In this document: one piece after another, positions 21,970 to 34,440 of the stretch
How the letters are laid out: the number at the start of each line of letters is the position of its first letter
Numbering within the stretch: position 1 is the first letter of the stretch
Assembly: GCA_036435485.1 (NCBI GenBank)
Contig: CM071600.1
Span: 116,366,046-116,430,045 of the forward strand
Source: Saposhnikovia divaricata
Lineage: Eukaryota; Streptophyta; Magnoliopsida; Apiales; Apiaceae
Reading direction: 5' to 3'
DNA length: 64,000 nt
The notes under the pieces: generated by a model
The model's input: only the letters and a program-made list of their open reading frames with translations
The model's database searches: none
What the model was told of the DNA's origin: nothing
Program-made: the position numbers and the translations under genes

Positions 21970-24900
21970 CTAGCCATTGTCATTTGTTTCCCTTTCCATA
22001 GCCTTGGCTTGCAAATCATCATATGCTTTCTGTCTTCTTTCTTTCTCCTTACTTGTATTCTCATCCATAGCTTTTATTATTTCTGCCATAGCATCCAATT
22101 CTTCAAGCAAAATTGAGTCTTTGAAATCTTCAAGTACTAGTTTCAGAATGTTTGCAGGATAGTGGTTGAGTAGATTCATTCTGATGTGGACCTGATCCCC
22201 ATTTCTCCTCCTATACTTCACTACATAGGGGTTAAACTGAACTCTACACAATCCCTTTGCCCTTAGCTTTTCTGATTCAATCTCCAGTCTCTCAATTTCT
22301 TTCTCCCTTGCTAGCCATTTCTCAAGACACTCTTTTCTGATTCTCTCCTCATGATCTCTCTTCATCTTCACAAAATCAATTAGCTCCAGCTTCCATACTC
22401 TTTCCACTTTATCTTCTGAGCTCAACAATGCAATGATTCTTTCTATGTCATGTAGCTTGCCCCAGTGTTGACATCCTCCTTGTTTGAATTTCTCCTCCCT
22501 TCCATCAGTATATTTGATCTCAAGGCAGTTATCAGCAATGGCAACATGGTAGATTCTTTGAGCTTGTAAGAATTGCAGTTGGTCTTCATCAAAATCTTCA
22601 TCTAGTAGTTGGAGTTTTAAGCCTGGATATATTGTCAGAGTCCTTGATTTGGATAGCTTTGGTTTCCTTGCAGCTTGTTTGATTTTAATCCTTTTAACAT
22701 GGTTGCCTGGCAGTAGCATGTGACCTTTATTTGTGGACCATTGTAGTATTCCATTAGCAGTTTGCTTTTTGAAATATACAGATGGTTTCTTGACTTGAAT
22801 CTTCTTCTCTTCTTGAGGTGGCAAGACAGTTGCAGAAGCCATAGATGTAGATTTTGGTAGGTCACTACTAATAGTATTCACCCTAGACTTAGAGTCTTGT
22901 GATGTGGTGAGGTTACTGTCAGCAATGCCTAAGGCTTGCTGTCTTCCACTCTTCCTCTCAGAGACTTTACCTTGGTCATCATCATTCTTCTTCTCCTTAC
23001 CATCCTTCTTCTTCTTTTTATCTTTATCACCCTTATCACTCCTGTGATGCCTTCTCCTTCCATCACTTTTGTCTCCATCCTTGTCTTGATCACCATCCTT
23101 GCTAGGGTTGAACTTAGCAGATTCAGGTACAATGCTAGTTGCAATGTATGAACTGAGATAAGATATAGCTTCCAATTCTTCTGCTGTTCTTAAAACCTTC
23201 TTCTTGTTCATCTGCTCAATGATGGCAATAATGAGAGATTTGTTCTGAGGAATTAGATGCTTAGGGATGACCAGCTGCTTGATATCATCAATTCTTGTTG
23301 CAGCCTAATAGATGATGGTTCTAGGATTTATGAATACTTCAGGTAGCCTTGCTGGTTGACCATCCCTTAACTCTTCAAAGAGACTCTTGCAGTTTTCATC
23401 CTTCTTTTCAATCATTCCAAGGAACACATCCACTTCTGAGTGCTTTAGACCCTGTAGAGTGTTGATGGTTAAGTGCCATATCTTATTCTTTCCTACCATC
23501 ATTATCTCTTTGAGCTATAGGCCGTCAACTCTCCTTGGTACTACAGTGGTTGTAATAGATTGCTTTTGACCACTGGAAGTAGTGATGTGCACAGTTGGTG
23601 GAGTGACAACTGGAAGAAAAATAGGAGGTTCATCAACTTTGTCTTTTCCTTTGCCAGGCACATGAGTTAGAGATTTTGAAGTTCTTTGATGACCACCTTC
23701 AATGATTTTGATGCCCTTTACTGGTGGTTTCTCCCCCTTTGTATTTGAGTTTCTTGATGTCCTCTTCTCCCCCTTAGGCTTGTTGTCAGGCACAGAGGCT
23801 GTAGGAGTGACCTTTGGGGTTGAAGATTCGTCAGGTAGAGGGAGACCCATGTGCTTCATCATTGCAGACAACATTGATTGTTGATGCAGAAGAACATCAG
23901 CTGTGGTGGTGGCTTGAGTGTACAACTGCTCAGTAAGAGTTTGTACCTTGTCTGTAAGATGAGCATTAGATTGAGTGAGAGTAGCTACCTCCTGTTCAAG
24001 TGCATCTACATTGCTGAACAATGCAGTGGATTTGAAGCCAGACAGGGATTGTTCTTTGAGTCTCTACACTTCAAACCTAGACATCTCATGCACAGGAACC
24101 TCAGTGACCAGCTTGTCTCCATATTGATTTACAAAGAGGGTCCTGAGCATGGCATTGGCTTCAGTTGTCTGATCAGTGAGATTTTGGAATTTGTGCCCTA
24201 GGCCTGTGACAGCATCCTTGAGAATAGCCAAACCATTGTCCATCTTGGTGCAGGTAGACTTACAGGCTAGAATGTCCTTGACTACAGTCTCCAATTGAGG
24301 GAATTTGGAATCAAAAGTCCTCTTTATCTCATGCACCTCCTTGGTTGTGGCTGAACACACTTCATTAACTTCTGTCTTTAGACCTTTGCCAAGGTAGTGT
24401 GCAGCCTTCAGAATGCCCTTGTAGCTGTCATTCACTGCTTCATACACATCAGTAGGGGTGAGAGATTTGGCATTGGACCCTAGTGAAGTGATGTATTCTT
24501 CTCTGAGGTACTGGAGACCTTCTGAGAGAGAGATGTCATTCTTTCCTTGTAGCCAAGCATCTACGTTTCCATCCCTCTAAGTTTCATCTATGATCTTAGC
24601 CTTCTGTATTTCTACATCATCTCTGTGGCATAAGAGGATAGCTTCATAGTCTGGATTGGGCATGTCTGCAGTGAGAAGGTGTTGAGCAATCTTTGTGAAC
24701 TCGGGGATTTGATCCAGAATTAAGCTTTGGAGTGCTTCAACCGTCAATTGTGGTGGAACAGACCCTGATCCTGAAGCACTGTCATGTTGCACAGGCTTCA
24801 GCCATTGAGACATATAGTTAGAGCTAGAGCTAGGCAAGCTAGACTCCTCAGTTACAGATGCAACTTCTGTAACCGGATGGAAAGACTATGCTGCTGTTGT

Positions 24901-26529
24901 CTCCACAGGAGTGGGATGAGTTACAACAGTAGTTGACACAGGCACAGAGTCTCTAGTTAAAACTAGTGAATCCTCTGTGTTTGTGATGGTGTCATTAGGA
25001 GATGCCCCAGCATGCATTCCCTGACCATCTAAATGTGGTACCTGGGTGGTGAGCAAGGTGTCATGCACCAAGTCACTTGAATCCATTGGCTCATCAAGAG
25101 AAAAGAATTCTTGATGATCAATGCCTTGCTCCTTAATTGCTTGAGTTGCAGGCTCCAAAGAAATATGAGTGGTAGATTCTGGAAGAGAAGTGTGTTGTAG
25201 ATTAGATTTTGGCAAATCCCCCTGAGAGATAGAGGGAGTTTCAATTGTGATGTGCTCTCCACTCAGTGTTGTGCCAGCCTTATCACTCCCTTGTGCTGAC
25301 TCTTTACAGATAGGTGCATTGGGGAGGATGCTTGATTCTATAGATGCACCCTGTTGAGAGGATACATCTAGTGAGCTGTGTGCCCCTGATTTTACAACTT
25401 CAGCCATTTGGGTGACTGAAGAGGTGGTTTTAGATTTCTTCTTCTTCTTTAGGCTAATGATAGGTGACTCAGGTTCCTCACCTCCTAAACCTAGTTCTAC
25501 AGCCAAGGCTGCTTTAGTTAAGATGGTTAAAGCTTCAAAAGCAACTTGTTTTCTCTTCTTTTTACTAACATCACCCTTTTGAGAGGGTGATGCAGTTGGC
25601 TCTGTGTTTGGTAGAGTGTTTGTCTGAGAGGGTTGGTTAGCAAGCCTTGGGTTAGCATTATGTTCTTCTTTCTTAGGCTTAGCTAACTGAGACTTAGACT
25701 CAAATATTGGCATGTTGTGGGGGTAAGACCTAAACAAACCCTCCATGTGGGGAGTTATCTTAAGCCTTACATCCACATCATTCCTAGTCTCCAAGTTTCC
25801 AAAAATAAGTTTAGTCATGGACCTAGGATAGCCTATTTTACTTTTATCTAATCCAGGCAATTCAATCAATGAAGCATTTTTGAAATTAAGTACTGATTGA
25901 ATAAAGCGGGGAAAGAAAATTTCAGTACCTCTCTTGGCTGTGTTCTTACCAAGTCTCCCATATAGCTCTTGTATGATGAGATGTCCAACATCTATCTTTC
26001 TCCCATGAGCCAAGGCATAGGCAAGCTGCTGCACAGGTGTACTAATCTGATCAAAGCTCGATTTCATGGCAGTGAATACATGAAGGAGTGTAGCAAAAAA
26101 ATAACTCCATTCCTTTCTCAAGTACTTCCTATTCAGCTTTCCAAGTTTAATAGCCTCTGAGTAGTTGATAAATTCAAAGAATTCTTCCAACTCAGCATCT
26201 GCGGCCAGGGAGTCATATTCCTCTTGCTGCAAATCCAAGGCTTGATTCATGTTTGCGGTAGTGATAGTAATATCCTCGCCTTGAATCTTGCAGTAGACAA
26301 CATATGAGGTAATAACATTCTTAAGGGCGATGACCTCCACTGTAGCTGTCCTCCAGAATTGTTCTAATAAGTCTATGTACAGGGTTGGGTTGGCTGATAG
26401 TGCACCCTTGATGTAAGACTCAGACAACCATCGAACAAAGCACTTGAAATTAGCATTTGGTGCTTCCACATCACTGGTAATTGCGATGAATTTAGTTTGG
26501 GATGGTATGGTGAGTTGAGTGTTTGCCAT
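21970..26529 (-). pseudogene. Env-like ORF of SIRE-2, broken by in-frame stops
   Basis: A third ORF between pol and the 3' LTR, the position of the env-like gene in SIRE/Maximus elements. It starts MANTQLTIPSQTKFI at 26529 and would be about 1,520 codons. All breaks are in frame and all are TAG: 24883, 24574, 24061, 23512 and 23302 (lowest coordinate of each). The N-terminal part (FVRWLSESYIKGALSANP, YIDLLEQFWRTATVE) resembles the putative plant transposon protein family. Then come Ser/Thr-rich stretches with Lys clusters (SKKKRKQV, LKKKKKSK). A coiled coil follows (about 24021-23915), then a Lys/Asp-rich segment (about 23150-22980) and a conserved C-terminal region. I see no signal peptide or clear membrane segment, so the env label rests on position only. 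Confidence 0.8.
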
Positions 26530-27371
26530 TTGGGTAGAGAAGAAAAGAGAATTAAGGTTGAAGAAGAAATTCGCAGTTAGGGTTTTTAGAGGTTTTAAGA
26601 GTTTAGATGCTTGAGAAATCGAACGAAATGAGTTGAACAGTTGTGAAATTGTATATATATGAATAACTTGAGTTGTCGATTAGATATAAGTTTTGTATCG
26701 ACAAGACAGTCATTCAAGAAGTATAAAACAAATATTCGATAAGTCAAGAAAGGCTTATTCGATATCTCAAGCAGTTTGTAACTCATAGCTGGCAGTTATT
26801 TAACTCAGAAAATAATTCTAAGCTAAATAAAATGTGTTTTTATGAGCGAAATGAAATTTTGAATATAAATCCAAAAAGCGATTAAGTGTCAGCGAAAAAT
26901 CAGCCTTTTCAAATGATTCGATAACTCAAATACAGTATTCGAGAACTCCATCACTAGAGAACTAAAATACTCTATTCGAGAACTCAGAGTGTGCTATTCG
27001 ATTTCTCCAAAAGACACTATTCGAGAACTCAAGAGGGTTCTAGATAGGCCTATTCGAGAACTCGAGCCATGACAAAACAATGAATCATTCGAGAATTCTG
27101 ACTTATCGAACTATACTTTTCACTCATAAAATTCAATTTTCACTATCTTTTAAAATTTACCAGAAATATTCACTGAAGAATATTCTACCAAATTAAATAG
27201 TGATTCTCTCAAAATTTTACAGAAATTTCAAGCTAAAGATGTATGATTTTCAACATATGTAGCATTGTGGAATATTTATAAATCATACTCCAGCCAATAC
27301 TTACTTCAAAAATATTGAGCATTTGCTAAAGTAAGTATTTACTGCTGCAACAATCTAGTTGATATATTCAC
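26530..27371 (-). other. Pol-env linker of SIRE-2 with motif array
   Basis: About 840 bases without a reading frame. Between 26640 and 27120 it holds about ten ATTCGAGAACTC-like motifs, the reverse complement of motifs in the LTR. In the element's sense it lies just upstream of the env-like ATG. Confidence 0.7.
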
Positions 27372-30300
27372 TTAGCCAGAATTTGAAGAATTCAGCATTC
27401 CAATCTCACTAACCAACCTTGTGAAGGTGGCTTCATCTAATGGCTTAGTGAATATGTCAGCTAGTGTTTCTCTGTGGGAGCATAATGTAACTCAGTGGTT
27501 CCATTAGTTGCATGCTCCCTTATGAAGTGATATCTGATGTCAATGTGCTTTGTCCTAGAATGATTGACAGGATTGGAAACTATAAAGATTGCACTTGTGT
27601 TGTCACACATGATTGGAATTCTTTCCAACACAAGTCCATAATCTCTAAGTTGGTTTCTGATCCAAAGCACTTGAGCACAGCAACTTCCAGCAGCTATGTA
27701 CTCAGCTTCAGCTGTGGAAGTTGACACAGATTGTTGTTTCTTGCTGTACCAAGAGACTAACCTTTGTCCAAGAAACTGGCAGCTACCTGAGGTGCTTTTC
27801 CTATGCACTCTGCATCCAGCATAATCAGCATCAGAATAACCAACCAGATTGAACCCTGTGTCCTTAGGATACCATAACCCCAAGTTTGGTGTGCCCTTCA
27901 GATATCTGAAAATCCTCTTTATTGCTATCATATGTGATTCCTTTGGATTTGATTGAAACCTTGCACACAAGCATGTTGCAAACATGATGTCTGGCCTACT
28001 AGCAGTGAGGTAGAGTAGAGAACCAACCATGCCTCTGTAGATTTAGATATCTACCTTCTTGCCCTTAACATCTTCATCTAACTTGGTGGCAGTGGCCATG
28101 GGTGTCTTTACAGGCGAGCATTCTTCTAAGTCAAATTTTTTCAATAGATCCTTGATGTATTTCGTTTGACTTATAAAAATGTCATCCTTCCTTTGACTCA
28201 CTTGCAGCCCGAGAAAGAATGTTAATTCTCCCATCATACTCATCTCATATCTGCTCTGCATGAGCTTAGAGAATTTCTCACACAGCTTCTCATTTGTAGA
28301 GCCAAATATGATATCATCCACATAGATTTGAACTAAGATAATATCATCACCATGTTTCTTGTAAAACAGTGTCTTGTCCAGTGTGCCTCTGGTGAATTGA
28401 TTCTCCAGTAGAAATTGTGACAATGTGTCATACCATGCCTTAGGAGCTTGCTTAAGTCCATACAATGCTTTAAGCAATCTATAGACAAAGTGAGGGAATT
28501 GTGGATCCTCAAAGCCAGGTGGCTGTTGCACATATACTTCTTCTTCCAACTCCCCATTCAGAAATGCACTCTTGACATCCATTTGATTAACCTTTAAATT
28601 AGAATGTGCAGCAAATGCCAAGAAAATTCTGATGGCCTTTAGTCTAGCAACAGGGGCAAAACTCTCATCATAGTCAATGCTTTCCTGTTGAGAGTATCCT
28701 TTTGCAACCAACCTTGCTTTGTTTCTTATGACTACACCATTTTCATCCATCTTATTCCTTAGAACCCATTTTGTTCCAACAATGGTTCTATCCTTTGGTG
28801 CAGGCAGAAGTTCCCATACTTTGCTCCTTTCAAATTGGTTTAGCTACTCTTCCATAGCAATTATCCAATCAGGATCCAACAATGCATCATCAAGTTTCTT
28901 AGGCTCAACTTGAGATAGAAAGCAACCATAGAGACATTCATTTAGAGTTGCTCTCCTTGTCCTCACTCCTGTATTTGGATCTCCAATTATCTTATCTACA
29001 GTATGTGCTCTATCCCATTTCCTTGTATGTTCAGATTGATTTCTCAGCCTTGATGTTGCTTCATCATCCAGATCATGATCATTTACATTTCCCTTCTGTG
29101 AAGTTGCCACTAATCACAGGTGTGTCTTGGATGCTTGTTTCTTCATTGTTGGTTGACACAGGTTCTTCATTCACTTGAGTTTGTTGGATTGTGGACTCAA
29201 ATTGAGTTTCAATCTCCTCATCAGAATCATCTAGATTGTCAAACTTCAAAGGATCTTTATCTTCATCATTGGCTTCTTCTAATCCAGGTAGTTTGCTGTC
29301 ATCAAATGTCACATCTGTGCTTTCCATAACTTTCTTTTGAGTGATGACATAAACTTTGTATGCAATTCTTTCCATAGAGTAGCCAAGAAAAATTCCTTCA
29401 AATGCTTTTGCATCAAACTTTCCAACATATTCTGAATTGTCTTTTAACACAAAGCATTTGCTTCCAAAAGTATGAACATACTTTAGAGTGGGCTTCTTTC
29501 CAGTCATCAAGTTGTAAGGTGTCTTTCCAGTGTTTTTGTTGATGAGGGTTCTGTTTTGGATATAGCATGCAGTGCTCACAGCCTCAGCCCAAAAACATGT
29601 AGGCATCTTTGCATCAAGTAACATTGTTCTAGCAGCCTCAATCAGAGTTCTATTCTTTCTCTCAACAACTCCATTTTGTTGTGGAGTCCTTGGAGCTGAG
29701 AATTGTTGAGAAATACCATTCTCTTTGCAGAATGCTTCAAGCATGGCATTTCTGAACTCTGTTCCATTATCACTTCTTAATGCAATCACACTTGCATTGT
29801 TGGCCTTTGCTTCCTTGTCAATTTTCTTTATATGCTTAATGATTACTTGTGGAGCCTCATCCTTTGATGCTAGAAATTCTACCCATGTATACCTTGTGAA
29901 ATCATCAACCATCACCAGAGCATACTTTTTCCTTCCTAGTGACATAATATTGACAGGCCCAAACAAGTCCATATGAATTAGTTGTAGGGGCTTGGTTATT
30001 GATGTCACTGTCTTTGACTTGTGGCTTGATCTTTTCATTTTTCCCTTTTGACAAGCCTCACACACTCCTTCTTGACAGAATTCAAGTGTGGGCATGCCTC
30101 TCACTAACTCCCTTTTTACTAGAGAATTAATGCCTTTGAAGTTTGAGTGTGATAGCTTCTTATGCCACAACCAACTATCTTCATTTGATGCTTTTGAGTA
30201 AAAGCAACAAATTTTGTCCTTGTTTGCAGAGTTCATATTGGCTACAAACAGGCTTCCTTTCCTTACTCCAGATAGAGCAAAGTCACCAGTCTTCTTGTGG

Positions 30301-30650
30301 GTGATCAAACATTCATCTTTGTCAAAATTCACTTTGAAGCCTCTATCAGTAAATTGACCAACACCCAGTAGATTGTGCTTGAGCCCCTTGACCAGTGCTA
30401 CATTTTCAATGATGACATTTCCAATTTCCAACTTGCCATATCCCAGTGTGTTGCCAATGCTGTCATCTCCAAAATCAACCATTGGGCCAACCTTCTCCTC
30501 ATACTGTGATAGCATGCCCATATCACCAGTCATATGGTTTGAGCATCCACTGTCCAAAATCCACATGACCTTCCTTTCACTTTCTTTGCCCTGCAAGAAC
30601 AAAGGTATTACTTCTCCTTTGGTACCCAAACAAGTTTGGGTCCATGTGGC
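27372..30650 (-). pseudogene. pol: SIRE-2 pol: PR-INT-RT-RNase H
   Basis: Opens after the TAA at 30651-30653 and overlaps gag by 43 nt in the -1 frame, as in element C. Domains are protease (WILDSGCSNHMTGD, about 30555), integrase HHCC finger and core (LRSDNGTEF, about 29770), RT with YVDD (about 28320) and RNase H (GYSDADYAGCRVHRKSTSG, about 27830). The integrase-before-RT order defines Ty1/copia. Damage: a frameshift at about 29085, TAG at 28844, TAA at 28043 and a frameshift at about 27462. The natural end (TAA at 27372-27374) is recognisable from the reading ADIFTKPLDEATFTRLV. Inactive copy. Confidence 0.92.
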
Positions 30651-33109
30651 TTAGCAACAGTTTTATCATAAACAGCATGCTTATCAATTTTCTTGATGTT
30701 AGTATTCTTGTCACTGTTAGAAGTCTTAGAATCAGGGTTCTTAGACTTAGGTGACGGAGGTACCTTCCTAACTTTAGGAGGACTCGAAGACTTTGTTCTT
30801 GTGTAGTGTGTGTGAACATTGTGACTGATGCAACCTTCCATGAATTGTCTTCTCAAATTAAAGCAACTAGTCATTACATTCATGTTACATGGCATGCAAT
30901 CAAATTTATCACAGAAAGGAGAGTCTTTATGTCTTAACGGCACAGAGCAATCATAGAATGGTTTAGCAACACTACCAGATGGTTTCTTGCATGCATGAGT
31001 TAAATGATTAGTGTTAAAACAATTTTGACAAACTTTCCTAGGGGCATTTGGCACATAAATATAATTGTTGTTCTTGTTAATCCCTAATTTGCCATTCCTG
31101 TTTTGTTTCTTTTTAGCCACTTTCTTCTCAAACTCATTATTCCCAGCTGAAACAAACTTCACAAATTTCTCAAGTCTAGGTCTACCTCCTACTGGCTCCT
31201 TGGCTTTGGTTTTGACATTCTCACTCTTAGAGGATGCTTGTTGTTCATTTGATTGTGCCTTATCTTCATCATCCAACATTTGCTTAATGAGTAAGGCATC
31301 CTCATCAATCTCAAGTGTTGGTGTTTTAAATATTGGGGTCTCAGCCTTTTTCAAAACCTGAGGCACTTCCTCTTGAACAACAATGTCATCTTCAAAGACT
31401 GCATAGCCTTTCCTCTGTTTGAGAGTGTCATAATCAAGTCCAATAGCAGCCTTAGGTCTAGCTAGATTTTTCTCATGGTAGGACTGCAATAGACTAGAGG
31501 AATTCTTAAATGTTTTCAATTTAAATTCATTTTCAGCTAGCTCATCCCTAAGAGCTTTCTCAACTTGACTAGCACATAGAACCTTATTCTTTAGATATTC
31601 GATTTCTTGTTTAAGGTTTTCTACTTGCATAGCAGTTAGTTTTATTTCCTCATTTCTTTTGTTCAACAGTTCATTCTTAGTAGACATTTTATCAATTTCT
31701 TCATTAGCAGCAGTCATACTAGTATGAATATTAAACATCTCAACAGATAGTTGTTCAACCATAGATTTGTATTCAGAAACAGACATGTCTATAGTAGTGA
31801 GGGATGGTACCTGAGAGTCTGATTCAGATGGTTCTTCCTTGGAGTTGGCCATCAAGGCAAAGTTGCAGAATTCTTGTTCTTCTCCATCACTATCAGAATC
31901 ATCCCAACACTTCCCTTCAACTATGTAGGCCTTACCTGGTGTATGCTTCTTTAGCAGAGCCTCATACTTAGCTTCAAGCTCAAGAAACTCCTTATCCTTC
32001 TTTTTAGGCTTCTTACATTCACTGGCAAAATGCCCTAGGTCATTGCATCTATAACATCTCACAGATGACCTATCCACATAGCTGGTTTTGAATTTGTTTT
32101 TGTTTGCTTTCACAGGTGCCTTGCTCTTGTTGAATGAATGATTTTGAGATCTAGACTTGAAGGGCTGATTCCTCTTAAATCTGATGTTTGGGAATTTTCT
32201 AGCCATAAAAGCATATGAAGTGTTTTCCATGGCATCCAACTCTTCAAGAGTATAGAACTCATCTTCTTCCTTTTCATCAACAGGTTCAGTCACTTCTTCT
32301 TCAGTTTCTTCATCATCTACTATCTCTTCTATTCTCAGTTGACTTGTAGATGCTTCCAGGTCTTGAACGGATTTGTTGACAATCAAGGCACATGATGTGT
32401 TTATCATTCTGCCTCGGTTGGCTTGGATAGCCCTCTTCTGAAGCAACTCAAGTTCATGAGTTTTTAAAACCCCATAGAGCACATCATATGTGACTTTGTT
32501 CAAATCTCTTTCTCTTAGAGATATGGCCCTTTGCTCTAGATAGTTTGGTGCAGATAGTAGAAACTTCATGTTTAATTCCTTAGTGCTGTAAACCTTCCCA
32601 TTCATTTGAAGCTCAGTCACCAGCTTGTGAAATCTCTCAAATATATCAGTAATACTTTCTTTGGACTGTGCCATGAAAGCCTCATACTGTGTGACCAGTA
32701 TCTGTTTCCTATTCTCTCTTACCTCCTCTGTCCCTTCACATAACACCTCGATGTGGTTCCACATGTCCTTGGCTGATGTGCATGATGCTATGTTGGCAAA
32801 CATCGACATATCCATTGAGTCTATGATCAGCAACATGAGATGACTGTCTAGGGCAACCTTTTCCTTCTCTGAGCCCGTCCATTTGGATGGCTCTTTTGCC
32901 ACATATGATCTAGGAATGACTATTGTGCTCACTGTAGATTCAGCAATTTCTTGTTGTGGTACAAATGGACCATTCTTAAGGATGTCAAGGTAGAGAGGAT
33001 TGGCAGCTTTGATGAACAACAGCATTTTTATTTTCCAGAGGTTGTAATTCTCTTTGTCGAACTTAGGGACTTTCACCGCACCTGTAGTCTTTGGTGTATT
33101 CGAACTCAT
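30608..33109 (-). CDS. gag: SIRE-2 gag (intact, 833 aa)
   Basis: Capsid/nucleocapsid precursor. Begins MSSNTPKTTGAVKVPKFDKE, has the copia gag core (NYNLWKIKMLLFIKAANP; FERFHKLVTELQMNGKVY) and a CCHC knuckle CYRCNDLGHFASEC. A clear coiled coil follows (SVEMFNIHTSMTAANEEIDK through LKTFKN), then a second CCHC, CQNCFNTNHLTHAC, and a basic C-terminus. The long form with two knuckles around a coiled coil suits SIRE-type gag. The only intact retroelement frame in the left cluster. It ends 43 nt inside the pol frame, so pol would need a -1 shift. Confidence 0.92.
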   Translation of the reverse strand: MSSNTPKTTGAVKVPKFDKENYNLWKIKMLLFIKAANPLYLDILKNGPFVPQQEIAESTVSTIVIPRSYVAKEPSKWTGSEKEKVALDSHLMLLIIDSMDMSMFANIASCTSAKDMWNHIEVLCEGTEEVRENRKQILVTQYEAFMAQSKESITDIFERFHKLVTELQMNGKVYSTKELNMKFLLSAPNYLEQRAISLRERDLNKVTYDVLYGVLKTHELELLQKRAIQANRGRMINTSCALIVNKSVQDLEASTSQLRIEEIVDDEETEEEVTEPVDEKEEDEFYTLEELDAMENTSYAFMARKFPNIRFKRNQPFKSRSQNHSFNKSKAPVKANKNKFKTSYVDRSSVRCYRCNDLGHFASECKKPKKKDKEFLELEAKYEALLKKHTPGKAYIVEGKCWDDSDSDGEEQEFCNFALMANSKEEPSESDSQVPSLTTIDMSVSEYKSMVEQLSVEMFNIHTSMTAANEEIDKMSTKNELLNKRNEEIKLTAMQVENLKQEIEYLKNKVLCASQVEKALRDELAENEFKLKTFKNSSSLLQSYHEKNLARPKAAIGLDYDTLKQRKGYAVFEDDIVVQEEVPQVLKKAETPIFKTPTLEIDEDALLIKQMLDDEDKAQSNEQQASSKSENVKTKAKEPVGGRPRLEKFVKFVSAGNNEFEKKVAKKKQNRNGKLGINKNNNYIYVPNAPRKVCQNCFNTNHLTHACKKPSGSVAKPFYDCSVPLRHKDSPFCDKFDCMPCNMNVMTSCFNLRRQFMEGCISHNVHTHYTRTKSSSPPKVRKVPPSPKSKNPDSKTSNSDKNTNIKKIDKHAVYDKTVAKPHGPKLVWVPKEK

Positions 33110-33135
33110 GATCGTTTTTTGTTTAGATTAAACAA

Positions 33136-33150
33136 CCTGCTCTTATACCA
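33136..33150 (-). other. Primer-binding site of SIRE-2
   Basis: The minus strand reads TGGTATAAGAGCAGG two bases after the LTR. It resembles the initiator-Met site but has A for C at the seventh base. Confidence 0.75.
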
Positions 33151-33152
33151 CT

Positions 33153-34440
33153 TGTTGAGTATTGAATACAGTAAAAGAATACAGAGGGGGGGTGAATGGA
33201 TTCTTGAACTTTTCTTTGTTCTAGAATCTTTGCAGCAAGATATGTGTTGAGTGTGTGAGATATGTAAGTGCAAATAACAAATACAAAACACCACACAATA
33301 TCACTTTAATCTAATATTTTATTAGATAAAGATTTTGCTACAATCTGTGAATACAAATGATAGTATTCTCAGCTTTGTTTTTCTCAGAGAGATATTTCTT
33401 CTAATGTATATGAAAATCTTATCTCTAAAAACTTCTCTTCTAAGGAAGTGAGGCTGTATCCTTATAGACATGGATACACCTACTTACCACAAATAAGGTA
33501 GGTAAACAAACTACTTTCCAGTCTGTCTATCTCATTTGAGTAAGAGTCCAAACGGTTACAGATTTGACTTTGCAAAGCCTGTTCAGATCCACTTCTTTAG
33601 CTCCTTGTCCCTTTGTCTTATCTCTCCAAGTTTCTTTGTAGGCTTTCCAATGTGCTTTACAGTACATAGTCAAATAAAGCGTCTTGGCTTGTTGCAGGTT
33701 TCTGACTTGTAGAATTCTTCAGTATTTTGTCTCCAAGAATGTATTCGAGAAGTGGCTAAGTGATTGATTCGAGAACTCGAATTGACTTAATCGATAACTC
33801 TGAGTTCTCGAATAGTGTTATATTGACATATCGAATCACTTCTCGAATAGCTCTTTTCTCTGGGACTCCTTGAGATATCGAATAGAGCATTTTGACATAT
33901 CGAATCCCTGAGATGTCGAATAGCTTCTTTAGTCCTTGAGATATCGAATAGAGCATTGACTTGTTGACTCTTAGAGAACTCGAATGATGCTTTGACTTGT
34001 TGACTCCATGAGTTCACGAATAGAGTAATAGACATATCGAATCTCTGAGATATCGAACAGTGTATTCAGAGATATCGAATAGTGTCTTCTGAGATATCGA
34101 ATCTCTGACTTCTCGAATGCTAGACTTCTCGAATAGACAAATGTACTTCTCGAATTGGTACTTAGGCAAATTCTTCATTTCTTCAAATCCCAACTGTGAT
34201 TATTTGGCAGTCTTTATCTCCTTGCTTGAGGCATGAACCTTGGAACTTCTTTCAAGCATTATTCTTGACTTTATAAGTACAATTACACAACTAGAATTTG
34301 ATGCCTACTACAAGTACAGAACAAATAGAAACTCTACAACTAGAGGTTTCCTCAGTTAAGAGGTCATGTAGGTAATGCATAGCATTACACATACTTAGGC
34401 TTGTTATTAGATGTATTCAGGCATGCCTCTGTGACTAACA
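33153..34440 (-). repeat. 5' LTR of SIRE-2 (1,288 bp)
   Basis: Pairs with 20511-21810. It has the same TCGAA motif field (33740-34165) with one 12-bp unit fewer. Confidence 0.95.

Larger units (their letters stand above)
20511..34440 (-). mobile_element. SIRE-2: near-complete SIRE-type copia element (13.9 kb)
   Basis: Both LTRs, PBS, gag, pol, an env-like region and polypurine tract are present in the expected order on the minus strand. It is bounded by TG...CA and by GGGAC target duplications inside element C's gag. The two LTRs differ by about 18 substitutions and one 12-bp repeat unit by eye (about 1.5 %), so insertion is fairly recent. Gag is intact; pol and env-like are broken. Confidence 0.95.

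Noticed and set aside
24886..26529. The env-like ORF as a host gene
   Set aside because: It lies between pol and the 3' LTR of SIRE-2 in the element's sense, with target duplications outside.
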